27,376 nucleotides of DNA, from assembly GCA_019745755.1 (NCBI GenBank), contig JAIESS010000017.1:1-27376 (forward strand), in the 5' to 3' direction. The position numbers and the translations under genes were made by a program. The stretch's first letter is position 1. Each line of letters starts with the position of its first letter. The notes beneath the pieces are model-generated. The model was given only the letters and a program-made list of their open reading frames with translations. It was not told where the DNA came from and made no database searches. Of this stretch, positions 14,507 through 21,292 are shown one piece after another. Origin of the DNA: Alphaproteobacteria bacterium (GTDB taxonomy: Bacteria > Pseudomonadota > Alphaproteobacteria > Paracaedibacterales > JAKBAR01).

Positions 14507-16216
14507 TCATGTCCCCCTCATCAATGCTGCAGACATACCCCCCCCTCCTGTTGGCGCTGGCGTTGGTGTTGGTGTTGGTGTTGGTGTTGGTGTTGGTGTT
14601 GCTGGCTTTTCTTCTTCATCAGACAAAATAAGGCCGACAACAGCTCCTTTTCCATTGATTTTATGCTCTTTGACTACTACTCCATCCTCTGTAAATTTCT
14701 TTTTCATAGCAGGCACAGTTCCTAATTGCGGCGTAGGGTAAATCATAGCTTCTTGGCTAGAAACGGCCTCATAAACTTTATCTGAAAGATCCTGTTTAGG
14801 GGTAGCTTCTCCGCGTTTTTCAGGTTTGATTGCCATACATATTTTCATCTCTTTAGAAGTAAAATATTTACGAAATTCTTTTAAATCATCTGGGTTTGAC
14901 AAAAGTTCAAAATCAAAATTATCGACGCGCTTGTCGCAATCTTTTCTTCTTTCCTCATCCGTCATATCTTCAAAAGCTACCACTTTTGGCGCCTCTTTCT
15001 TAGCTGGTTCAGCTTTCTTTGGTTCTTCTTTTTTAACTGACAGTTTTTGAGCCATAACCATACCACCTTCAGTTTTGACAACCTCTAGCCCGGCATTTCT
15101 CGCTTGGGCGGTACAACCATTTTCTGCCATAGTGGTTTCGCTAAGAGGAATCCCCTTTATGAAAGCTTGGCAAGCATTATTAAAGATTTTGCCTTCCTCA
15201 CTAAGAGAGCAATTATTTTTTGTGGAAGAGCTTAGGATACCCGTTAACATGCGCTGAGAACCGATGGGCGTTTCGATTAAATCGGCACAAGCTTGTTTAT
15301 TTTCTTGTTTGCCTTGTTCAAGGCGTTTTTTCTCTTTTTCTTTCTTTTTCTTTGCAGCGGCTTTTTGCATTTCTTCTTCTTTTTTCTTTGCAGCTGCAAG
15401 CTGTTGTGGTGTCTGTTTTTGAGGTCTAGCGCCTGGTTTTGTTGTTGGATGAGGCGTTCCTGGTCTTCCACCAGGGTGTGATACACCTCTTTTATTTTTC
15501 TTACGTTCCTCTATCTTACGTTCAATAGCCGCTTCAATTTGAGAAGGCATAATGCATACATTATCAGACGCAGCCTTAGTCGTTGTACGTTGCGGAGAAG
15601 GATTTTGTTTATCGGCGAGAAGAGCACTTTTTACCACTCTATTTTGATGTGCTAATGGTAATGGCTTACTGTTTCTATTGTATAAATTTTTATGAATCCA
15701 GTTTGATCTTTCTTCTTGAGTCATACCTCTTCCAGAGGTTACTTGATCAATCAATCTATAGTTTTCTTGTTGCAAGTTATTAGTAGCTACACGTCGTTGA
15801 GAAGGCCTTTGCGTACTGGCACGTGGGGGGGTTTCATTCTTTGCAATTTTACCCTTTAAAATTCTGTTTTGCATGGCAGCTGATTTGCCAACAAGATTTT
15901 GATTGATCCATGCCTTTTTTTGTTGAGGAGACATGCCGCTTGTTGCGTCTTCAAGGATGGCCCGGTTTTCAAGTTGTAGAGCCGATGCAGCAACGGCTTG
16001 ACTCGCACTCTGCGTTGCGCCTTTAATAGCCCCTGTTGCAACTTTTGTTACACCTTCTCTTATATGCTGGGTCAGAGTTTTTGATTGAGGCGCTTGTTTT
16101 TGAGGCGCTCTCTTCTGAGCCGTTGTTGTGCGTCTGTTTGTTTGCGTGCTTGCTTCGACACTTGTTAAGGCAGTGACCGCCAAAAGCGAAAGCGCAATAA
16201 TTGATTTTAATGTCAT
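14507..16216 (-). CDS. Large exported low-complexity protein with internal duplication
   Basis: I do not recognise this protein of about 569 residues. The start at 16216 is chosen because GAGGA lies a few bases upstream; an ATG at 16231 would include that site in the coding part. The N-terminus MTLKSIIALSLLAVTALTSVEAS is a signal peptide. Two related segments (about 80-125 and 148-202) share LQxEN, a TSG, a WIxxNL motif and QNRxxK. A Lys/Glu/Ala-rich helical stretch follows (about 235-305), then a cysteine-containing region (about 310-460), a Thr-Pro dipeptide tract and a GGGG near the C-terminus. Six cysteines after residue 305 suggest disulfides. The Thr-Pro linker could cross the periplasm or wall. 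The function is unknown. Confidence 0.72.
   Translation of the reverse strand: MTLKSIIALSLLAVTALTSVEASTQTNRRTTTAQKRAPQKQAPQSKTLTQHIREGVTKVATGAIKGATQSASQAVAASALQLENRAILEDATSGMSPQQKKAWINQNLVGKSAAMQNRILKGKIAKNETPPRASTQRPSQRRVATNNLQQENYRLIDQVTSGRGMTQEERSNWIHKNLYNRNSKPLPLAHQNRVVKSALLADKQNPSPQRTTTKAASDNVCIMPSQIEAAIERKIEERKKNKRGVSHPGGRPGTPHPTTKPGARPQKQTPQQLAAAKKKEEEMQKAAAKKKKEKEKKRLEQGKQENKQACADLIETPIGSQRMLTGILSSSTKNNCSLSEEGKIFNNACQAFIKGIPLSETTMAENGCTAQARNAGLEVVKTEGGMVMAQKLSVKKEEPKKAEPAKKEAPKVVAFEDMTDEERRKDCDKRVDNFDFELLSNPDDLKEFRKYFTSKEMKICMAIKPEKRGEATPKQDLSDKVYEAVSSQEAMIYPTPQLGTVPAMKKKFTEDGVVVKEHKINGKGAVVGLILSDEEEKPATPTPTPTPTPTPTPAPTGGGGMSAALMRGT
14538..14600 (-). repeat. Hexanucleotide tract plus G8 homopolymer inside the 14507-16216 gene
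   Basis: Six perfect GGTGTT units (14565-14600), with variant units GGCGTT and GGCGCT before them, encode the Thr-Pro tract. Eight consecutive C on the plus strand (14538-14545) encode Gly-Gly-Gly. Changes in the hexamer number keep the frame, while slippage in the homopolymer would change only the last few residues. Confidence 0.9.
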
Positions 16217-16274
16217 TTTTTCCTCATTCATAAAAGAATAGAATTGTCCTATTGTTGATTGTGACGAGTAAAAG

Positions 16275-16289
16275 TTACTATTTCGTTAA
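16275..16289 (-). promoter_or_regulatory. Near-match CtrA-like box before the large exported protein
   Basis: On the plus strand this reads TTAC, seven bases, TTAA, with one base different from TTAA-N7-TTAA. It lies 58 bp before the start at 16216, a distance like that of the perfect boxes. Confidence 0.3.
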
Positions 16290-16381
16290 AATATAAAAAT
16301 ACTTTCACTTTTTAACTGCTACTAAATAATTCTTTTTATCCTTTGATCATGACTTTGATGGCTTCTTTGGCCAAAGAAGAG

Positions 16382-16410
16382 TTGACAGATCAGGGGTAAT
16401 TGTGTAGGAA
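16382..16410 (+). promoter_or_regulatory. Candidate rpsD promoter
   Basis: A perfect -35 TTGACA (16382-16387) is followed after 17 bases by a weak -10 TAGGAA (16405-16410). It lies 48 bp before rpsD. The weak -10 lowers confidence. Confidence 0.35.
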
Positions 16411-16458
16411 TGGGACAATATTATGGTATCAACGTGGATACAGAAGGTTTAATCATCC

Positions 16459-17073
16459 ATGACAAAGCGCATTTCTGCAAAGCATAAAATCGATCGACGC
16501 CTTGGCGTTAACCTATGGGGCCGTGCTAAAAGCCCTGTGAATACACGGAATTATGGTCCGGGCCAACATGGTCAACAACGTAGCAAAATTTCCGACTATG
16601 GTACTCAGCTTCGTGCGAAACAAAAACTGAAGGGTTATTACGGCTCCATCAGCGAGACACAATTCCGTAAAATCTATCAAGAGGCTGCACGCCGCAAGGG
16701 TGATACCTCCGAAAACATGATTGAGATTTTGGAGCGTCGCCTTGATGCTGTGATTTATCGCATGAAATTTGCATCCACTGTCTTTGCGGCACGCCAACTT
16801 GTGAGCCATGGTCATGTGAAAGTTAATGGGAAGCGCGTGAACATTGGTTCCGTCATCATTCGTGATGGCGACGAGATTTCCGTCTCCACAAAACTTCTTG
16901 AAAATCCTGTTGTGATGACAGCAGTTGCCTCCAACGAGCGCGATGTGCCGGATTACATGGACGTTGATCATAAAAAATTGACCGGTAAGTTTATTCGTGG
17001 ACCAAAACTCTCCGATGTTCCGTATCCTGTTCAAATGGAACCGAACCTCGTCATCGAGTTTTACTCACGCTAA
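16459..17073 (+). CDS. rpsD: 30S ribosomal protein S4
   Basis: The 204-residue S4 is a primary binder of 16S rRNA and nucleates assembly of the small subunit body. The N-terminus (SAKHKIDRRLGVNLWGRAKSP and NYGPGQHGQQR) is the alphaproteobacterial, zinc-free type. The S4 RNA-binding domain spans about 94-160 (RRLDAVIYRMKFASTVFAARQLVSHGHVKVNG and so on), and the protein ends NLVIEFYSR. It stands alone rather than in the alpha operon with rpoA, as is common in alphaproteobacteria. A strong terminator follows directly. An AAGG ribosome-binding site lies about 10 bases before the ATG. Confidence 0.98.
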   Translation: MTKRISAKHKIDRRLGVNLWGRAKSPVNTRNYGPGQHGQQRSKISDYGTQLRAKQKLKGYYGSISETQFRKIYQEAARRKGDTSENMIEILERRLDAVIYRMKFASTVFAARQLVSHGHVKVNGKRVNIGSVIIRDGDEISVSTKLLENPVVMTAVASNERDVPDYMDVDHKKLTGKFIRGPKLSDVPYPVQMEPNLVIEFYSR

Positions 17074-17100
17074 ATACGCATCATCTTTATGATTCGATTA

Positions 17101-17127
17101 AAGCCCAGGTTCGCTTGGGCTTTTTTT
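17101..17127 (+). terminator. Rho-independent terminator after rpsD
   Basis: AAGCCCAGG pairs with CTTGGGCTT (one G-T pair) around a TTCG tetraloop, followed by an uninterrupted run of T. It lies 28 bp after the rpsD stop and cleanly separates rpsD from the next gene. Confidence 0.93.
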
Positions 17128-17184
17128 ATGGCTGATATTTAGATAAGATACTTCAGTATTGATTCTAGTTAGAGAGATAGCACG

Positions 17185-18144
17185 ATGAACATCCTTCGAC
17201 ATATCAGGCCTAAATTAATTTTCAACATACTTTTGGGGAGTATTTTCATGGCAAATTTAGCAAATGCGGCACAACACCTTATTACGCACGGCGGTGACAA
17301 TCTGTTCAATATGGATAGCCATGAAAAGCGCCTTGAAAGTATTGCACAGCCCACTCTTCCCCTATCCGAAGAAAAAGAGATGCTCCATCAACTTTCTGAG
17401 TTTGAGCTTGGAAAATTTATTTTAAATAACAAAGGGCTTAATGGGTATTGGACAGCTTACTTGATTCTTCACGGTCCAAAACAAAATGATGTGTCACCTC
17501 TTGAGCATTGGCTTCTCCATGATGCCCCTGGCGTCAAAGCCACACGTGAACGGTTTCATATTTTTAAAGAACAGCTTCAAAACCGTATTCAACCAGAGAT
17601 GATACTCGCATCCATTCCTTGTGGGCTTATGGATGACCTTCTTAGTCTTGATTATGCAAGCGCTTCCGGTGTGCATCTTGTGGGTATTGACCTTGATCAA
17701 GAATCCCTCGACCTGGCAGAGAAAAATGCGCAAACAACACAATGTGCCCATATATCCTTTTTAAAGAAAAGCGCTTGGGACCTCGGGGTAACACATACAT
17801 TTGATCTTATAACGAGTAATGGTTTGAATATCTATGAGCCGGATGATGAAAAAGTCATTGCCTTGTACAAGGAGTTTTATAAAGCGCTAACGTTAAATGG
17901 TACACTCATCACGAGTTTTTTGACAACGCCACCCATGCTTGATACAAACTCCCCTTGGAAAATTCTTGACCCTGCAGCCCTTCAAAAACAAAAGGCTCTC
18001 TTTAATGATGTTATTGGTGTGACCTTTCAATGCTTTCGTACGGAAGCTCAAACACGAAGTCAACTCAAAGCAGCAGGGTTTAGTGCTATTGATATTATCT
18101 ATGACACCCAAGGTATGTTCCCAACGGTTATAGCGAAACAATAA
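17185..18144 (+). CDS. Class I SAM-dependent methyltransferase-like protein, possibly exported
   Basis: The protein has 319 residues. The SAM-binding loop is ASIPCGLMDDLL (142-153), followed by the acidic-end strand LVGIDLDQESLDLAEKNA (165-182). FDLITSNGLNIYEPDD (206-221) is in the motif IV position. The first 28 residues look like a signal peptide (LIFNILLGSIFMANLANA, with a possible cut after ANA), which is odd for an enzyme that needs cytosolic SAM. A second ATG at 17248 has a stronger ribosome-binding site (GGGGAG, seven bases away) and would remove that signal, giving a 298-residue cytosolic enzyme. The first ATG has only GAGAG. The stop overlaps holB as TAATG, so the two are co-translated. 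The substrate is unknown. Confidence 0.75.
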   Translation: MNILRHIRPKLIFNILLGSIFMANLANAAQHLITHGGDNLFNMDSHEKRLESIAQPTLPLSEEKEMLHQLSEFELGKFILNNKGLNGYWTAYLILHGPKQNDVSPLEHWLLHDAPGVKATRERFHIFKEQLQNRIQPEMILASIPCGLMDDLLSLDYASASGVHLVGIDLDQESLDLAEKNAQTTQCAHISFLKKSAWDLGVTHTFDLITSNGLNIYEPDDEKVIALYKEFYKALTLNGTLITSFLTTPPMLDTNSPWKILDPAALQKQKALFNDVIGVTFQCFRTEAQTRSQLKAAGFSAIDIIYDTQGMFPTVIAKQ

Positions 18145-18941
18145 TGCTGCAACAACTGATCACTCTCGCACAAGAAAAACGTATCCCGCCCATTCAATTG
18201 TGGGTAGGTGATCTCATTTCTTTAAATGATCATCTTGATCAGTTTACTGTGAGCCTTCTTGGTGAGCATCGTCCCCATCCGAATTTGTTTACGCTCATGC
18301 CCTTGGATGATAAAAAAGAAATCACCATGGAGCCCACGCGGGAGCTCCTCCATTTTCTTAAAACAACACCGACGCTGCCCACATGGCGTATTGTAACCAT
18401 CCGTGATGCGGAGCTATTGAATCGCCAAGCGACCAATGCTCTTCTTAAAATTCTTGAGGCGCCACCCAAGGATACGTTAATAATTTTGCTCTGTGCGTCC
18501 ATAGGGAAACTTTTACCAACATTATTGTCTCGTTGTACCAAGATGAGTTTTGGCGGCGCCCATCAAATGAGCATGGATGCAGAGGTGATGCAGCAACTGG
18601 GCAAGCTTATCACAACCATGACAGCGCGCGGTCCGGCCAGCATTCAAGAATCCATCGATGCCGTTCATGACACGGATTGTCCACGCTATGTGGAGGGGCT
18701 GCGTCCTTTTCTTCACAAGCTTTTAACATCCATCAAAGCGGATATCCCGTCCTCAAAAGGTATGGCTCAGCTCCTCACCTTGGTTCCCCATTCAAAATGG
18801 GTGGAGGCCTATACGGCGTGCAGTGATTATTTAGATCAAGCCATTCCTGCCCATCTTCCCATGCGTGAGATCCTACGTGGTGCATTGTATCTCATCCATA
18901 CACCTTCGATTGCGTATTCACTCAATACACATAAAATATAA
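18144..18941 (+). CDS. holB: DNA polymerase III subunit delta' (short form)
   Basis: This 265-residue protein is similar to the clamp-loader subunit delta'. WRIVTIRDAELLNRQATNAL, then LKILEAPPKDTLIILLCAS (101-119), and LLPTLLSRC (123-131) give the characteristic middle part. The SRC motif supplies the arginine finger to the neighbouring subunit. The usual N-terminus with P-loop and zinc-binding cysteines is not there: the region before residue 45 is short and has no GxxGxGK. Since delta' does not need to hydrolyse ATP, loss of the P-loop is tolerable. It is translationally coupled to the preceding methyltransferase instead of to tmk, its frequent neighbour. The C-terminal 100 residues are weakly conserved. 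Confidence 0.85.
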   Translation: MLQQLITLAQEKRIPPIQLWVGDLISLNDHLDQFTVSLLGEHRPHPNLFTLMPLDDKKEITMEPTRELLHFLKTTPTLPTWRIVTIRDAELLNRQATNALLKILEAPPKDTLIILLCASIGKLLPTLLSRCTKMSFGGAHQMSMDAEVMQQLGKLITTMTARGPASIQESIDAVHDTDCPRYVEGLRPFLHKLLTSIKADIPSSKGMAQLLTLVPHSKWVEAYTACSDYLDQAIPAHLPMREILRGALYLIHTPSIAYSLNTHKI

Positions 18942-18960
18942 ATACTATTAATTGCATCTG

Positions 18961-18975
18961 TTAACTTAATATTAA
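18961..18975 (+). promoter_or_regulatory. CtrA-like box before the exported orphan at 19025
   Basis: GTTAACTTAATATTAAA contains a perfect TTAA-N7-TTAA 49 bp before the start, with CATAAT at 18998-19003 as possible -10. The spacing to the start equals that of the secretion operon box. Confidence 0.45.
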
Positions 18976-19024
18976 ATAATTATTTGTAGTATTTACTCAT
19001 AATGTAAATTTATGGGTGGGTATA

Positions 19025-19825
19025 ATGCGTGTATATGGTGTGTTTTTATGGAGTATTTTGTGGGTTTTTAATGTCACCGCCATGGAATCAAAGGCAAAAA
19101 ACTTAGAGGATGATGTATTAAGGAGTGATCGGTCCTTATCTCATGTACTAAGATCTTATCATTGGCTGGAAGAGACTCATCTAGAGCATATACCGCCCAT
19201 TATAGGGCCTGGAACAACCTCTTATTACGGTAATGTTGAACCGACATCACTTTATAAACTAGACACACATTTTGTCTTACCCACAGCACCTTACGTGCAT
19301 CCCTATGACCCTATTATTGGATATGATTATGTTCATGCCGCTTATTCTTTATCTCCCACGCTTACTATCAAAGCATTTTTTGAAGGTATGGATGTGGAGC
19401 ACAGCTTTCTTATTGCACAAAAGTTAGTGCAAACACCAGAGCCTCAGCTTTTAAGATTGCACGGCTTTATTCATGGAACGAATGCCGGTGTTGTGAATGC
19501 AAATGTAAGCGTGGCTGCACAGATTTTGTCATTAGACGATAATCCCGTTGTGTCTTTTGTGGGAGGAAGTCCCTTGCATATAGACGGTGTGCATTGCCAC
19601 GACGGCGTCGCATCCCCTAGTAATTTTGCCCTTCATGGTTGGCAAGAAATGGTTTTTGAGATTGCCCCCTATTGGCAAGCTTTTGGTCTTTATCTACCAG
19701 CTTCAAAAACAGCCGCACTCATGATTATGGGGCAAACTTTTTTTGATGAGACAATGACACAAGCGATGGGTGAGCCTATTTTAACAGAAGAAGCGGCTCA
19801 GTATCTTGGACATTTGTTGGGATAA
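19025..19825 (+). CDS. Exported hypothetical protein
   Basis: I do not recognise this protein of about 266 residues. The start at ATG 19025 is preferred over a GTG at 19016, because GGTGGG lies just upstream and the N-terminus MRVYGVFLWSILWVFNVTA is then a compact signal peptide. The mature part is rich in aromatic and His residues. A Tyr/Pro/His-rich stretch (about 55-110) contains GPGTTSYYGN and HPYDPIIGYDYVHAAYS, and HGFIHGTNAGVVNANVSVAA and SPLHIDGVHCHDGVASP follow. The His/Asp-rich HIDGVHCHDG could bind a metal, which is speculation. The protein is not cut, and a convergent smpB follows. Confidence 0.72.
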   Translation: MRVYGVFLWSILWVFNVTAMESKAKNLEDDVLRSDRSLSHVLRSYHWLEETHLEHIPPIIGPGTTSYYGNVEPTSLYKLDTHFVLPTAPYVHPYDPIIGYDYVHAAYSLSPTLTIKAFFEGMDVEHSFLIAQKLVQTPEPQLLRLHGFIHGTNAGVVNANVSVAAQILSLDDNPVVSFVGGSPLHIDGVHCHDGVASPSNFALHGWQEMVFEIAPYWQAFGLYLPASKTAALMIMGQTFFDETMTQAMGEPILTEEAAQYLGHLLG

Positions 19826-19845
19826 GAAAGGGATTAACGGAAAGT

Positions 19846-19882
19846 TAGAGGAAGAGTACATCCACGCACAACTTCTCCTCTA
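19846..19882. terminator. Hairpin between convergent genes
   Basis: TAGAGGAAGAGT (19846-19857) pairs imperfectly with ACTTCTCCTCTA (19871-19882), with one mismatch and one G-T pair, around a 13-base loop. It overlaps the smpB stop codon. It lacks a T-run, so a role as a two-way terminator is uncertain. Confidence 0.35.
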
Positions 19883-20356
19883 CCCCTGATTCTTGAGAAT
19901 ACGGCTTTTATCCCGTTTCCAATCTCGTTCTTTGATAGTCTCGCGCTTGTCCACGGTATTTTTACCTTTTCCAAGAGCAAGCTCTAACTTCACGCGTCCC
20001 TTGTGATTGAAATACATGACGAGGGGAACAAGGGTAAGTCCTTTTTTACGAATGGCGCCAAGAAACTTGTTCATTTGCTTTTTACGCATGAGGAGTTTAC
20101 GGGGTCGCTTGGGCTCATGATTAAAATGGCGTGCTTGGGGGTATTCCGCAATGTTTGCGTTAAAAAGATAAATTTCTCCCTGCATTTCCCCAGCATGAGC
20201 CTCGTTAATACTACCCTTTCCTTGACGCAAGGATTTGAGTTCCGAGCCCACAAGCATAATACCCACTTGTAGAGTTTCAATAATTTCATAATCAAAACGG
20301 GCACGTCTGTTTTGGGCAGCAACCTTATAATTATCCTCAGGCTTATTTTTACTCAT
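19880..20356 (-). CDS. smpB: SsrA-binding protein SmpB
   Basis: The 158-residue SmpB binds tmRNA and brings it to stalled ribosomes for trans-translation. Typical blocks are AQNRRARFDYEIIETLQVGI, LVGSELKSLRQGKGSI and YLFNANIAEYPQARHFNHEP. RPRKLLMRKKQM and the basic tail KRETIKERDWKRDKSRILK, which enters the mRNA channel, complete it. The start lies three bases after the dapA stop, so the two form an operon. tmRNA itself was not seen in the window. Confidence 0.97.
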   Translation of the reverse strand: MSKNKPEDNYKVAAQNRRARFDYEIIETLQVGIMLVGSELKSLRQGKGSINEAHAGEMQGEIYLFNANIAEYPQARHFNHEPKRPRKLLMRKKQMNKFLGAIRKKGLTLVPLVMYFNHKGRVKLELALGKGKNTVDKRETIKERDWKRDKSRILKNQG

Positions 20357-20359
20357 GGC

Positions 20360-21271
20360 TTAAACGATATCTATAGTTAGTGTTTTTAAAGCAGCATCAA
20401 CTTCAGGGTAATGAACTGCACTCATCGGCGTAAGGGGAAGACGCACTTCATTATAACAGAATCCAAGACGACTTACCGCATATTTTACAGGAACGGGGTT
20501 GACCTCATGAGAGAGGGCTGTGTCCATCCTCAAAAGAGCATCACGAAGCTCCGAAAAACGCACCCTATCCTCGTTCACCCAGGCGTCATAGAGCTTGGCC
20601 GAATGCCCTGGCAATACATTGGCCGTCACGGAAATACACCCGTGGGCACCGAGGGCAAGAGCTGGTGCAAAGGATGATGAATCACCTGCCAACACACTAA
20701 AAGGCTTTGTCTTCGGTATTCTGCCCTGTTGTTTAAGATCATCTATACCTTGTCGTATGAAAGCAAGACGGGTGATATCTGGGTGTGAATCTTTAATCCC
20801 TATAACATGGGGCAACGTTGCTAGTTCTAAGACAAGGTCAATGGGCATATCAACGCCTATGCGCCCTGGGTTATTGTAGAGAATAAGGGGCAGGTGAGTG
20901 ATTTCTGTTATGCGCTTAAAGTGCTCAAGAATACCGTCCACCTTGGGTTTCACATAAAAAGGTGCTGTCACAAGGGCTGCTGTACAGCCTAGATGTTGTG
21001 CTTGCTCTATAAGAACGAGACACTCATGAGTGCTGCCTGAGCTGCATCCCGCAATAATAGGAAAAATGGACCCGGCCCCTTGCAACGCCGTTTGGAGCAA
21101 AAAGTGGCGCTCATCAAGGGTGAGCATGGATCCTTCACCTGTAGACCCGCCTACAACCAATCCGTGGCTACCCTCATTAGCGTGAAACTGGACAAGCTTT
21201 TTAAAAGCTTCTACATCAACTTGCCCTTGCACAAAGGGCGTCACAACTGCGACAATGGAACCGAAAAACAT
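20360..21271 (-). CDS. dapA: 4-hydroxy-tetrahydrodipicolinate synthase
   Basis: This 303-residue TIM-barrel enzyme condenses pyruvate with aspartate semialdehyde, the first committed step to diaminopimelate and lysine. The Schiff-base lysine is K160 in GIKDSHPDI, the catalytic tyrosine is Y132 in ILYNNPGR, and R137 follows. The loop usually written GTTGE reads GSTGE here, so the first Thr of the proton relay (Thr44 in E. coli) is a Ser, a conservative change. Y106 in APFYVKPK corresponds to the partner-subunit tyrosine. It is the first gene of dapA-smpB and lies 21 bp from the divergent transglycosylase gene, so the two share one short promoter region. The pairing links precursor supply and wall turnover. 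Confidence 0.96.
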   Translation of the reverse strand: MFFGSIVAVVTPFVQGQVDVEAFKKLVQFHANEGSHGLVVGGSTGEGSMLTLDERHFLLQTALQGAGSIFPIIAGCSSGSTHECLVLIEQAQHLGCTAALVTAPFYVKPKVDGILEHFKRITEITHLPLILYNNPGRIGVDMPIDLVLELATLPHVIGIKDSHPDITRLAFIRQGIDDLKQQGRIPKTKPFSVLAGDSSSFAPALALGAHGCISVTANVLPGHSAKLYDAWVNEDRVRFSELRDALLRMDTALSHEVNPVPVKYAVSRLGFCYNEVRLPLTPMSAVHYPEVDAALKTLTIDIV

Positions 21272-21292
21272 ACTTAAAAAAACTAATGTTAA

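Noticed and set aside
14553..14600. Possible CRISPR-like repeat array
   Set aside because: The units are six bases without spacers and encode Thr-Pro in frame.
15293..15481. Phe/Leu-rich open frames opposite the Lys-rich part of the large exported protein
   Set aside because: They are the reverse-strand reading of a Lys/Glu-rich coding region, with no ribosome-binding site and unlikely composition.
16513..17034. A 173-codon open frame opposite rpsD
   Set aside because: It is the antisense shadow of the conserved S4 gene.
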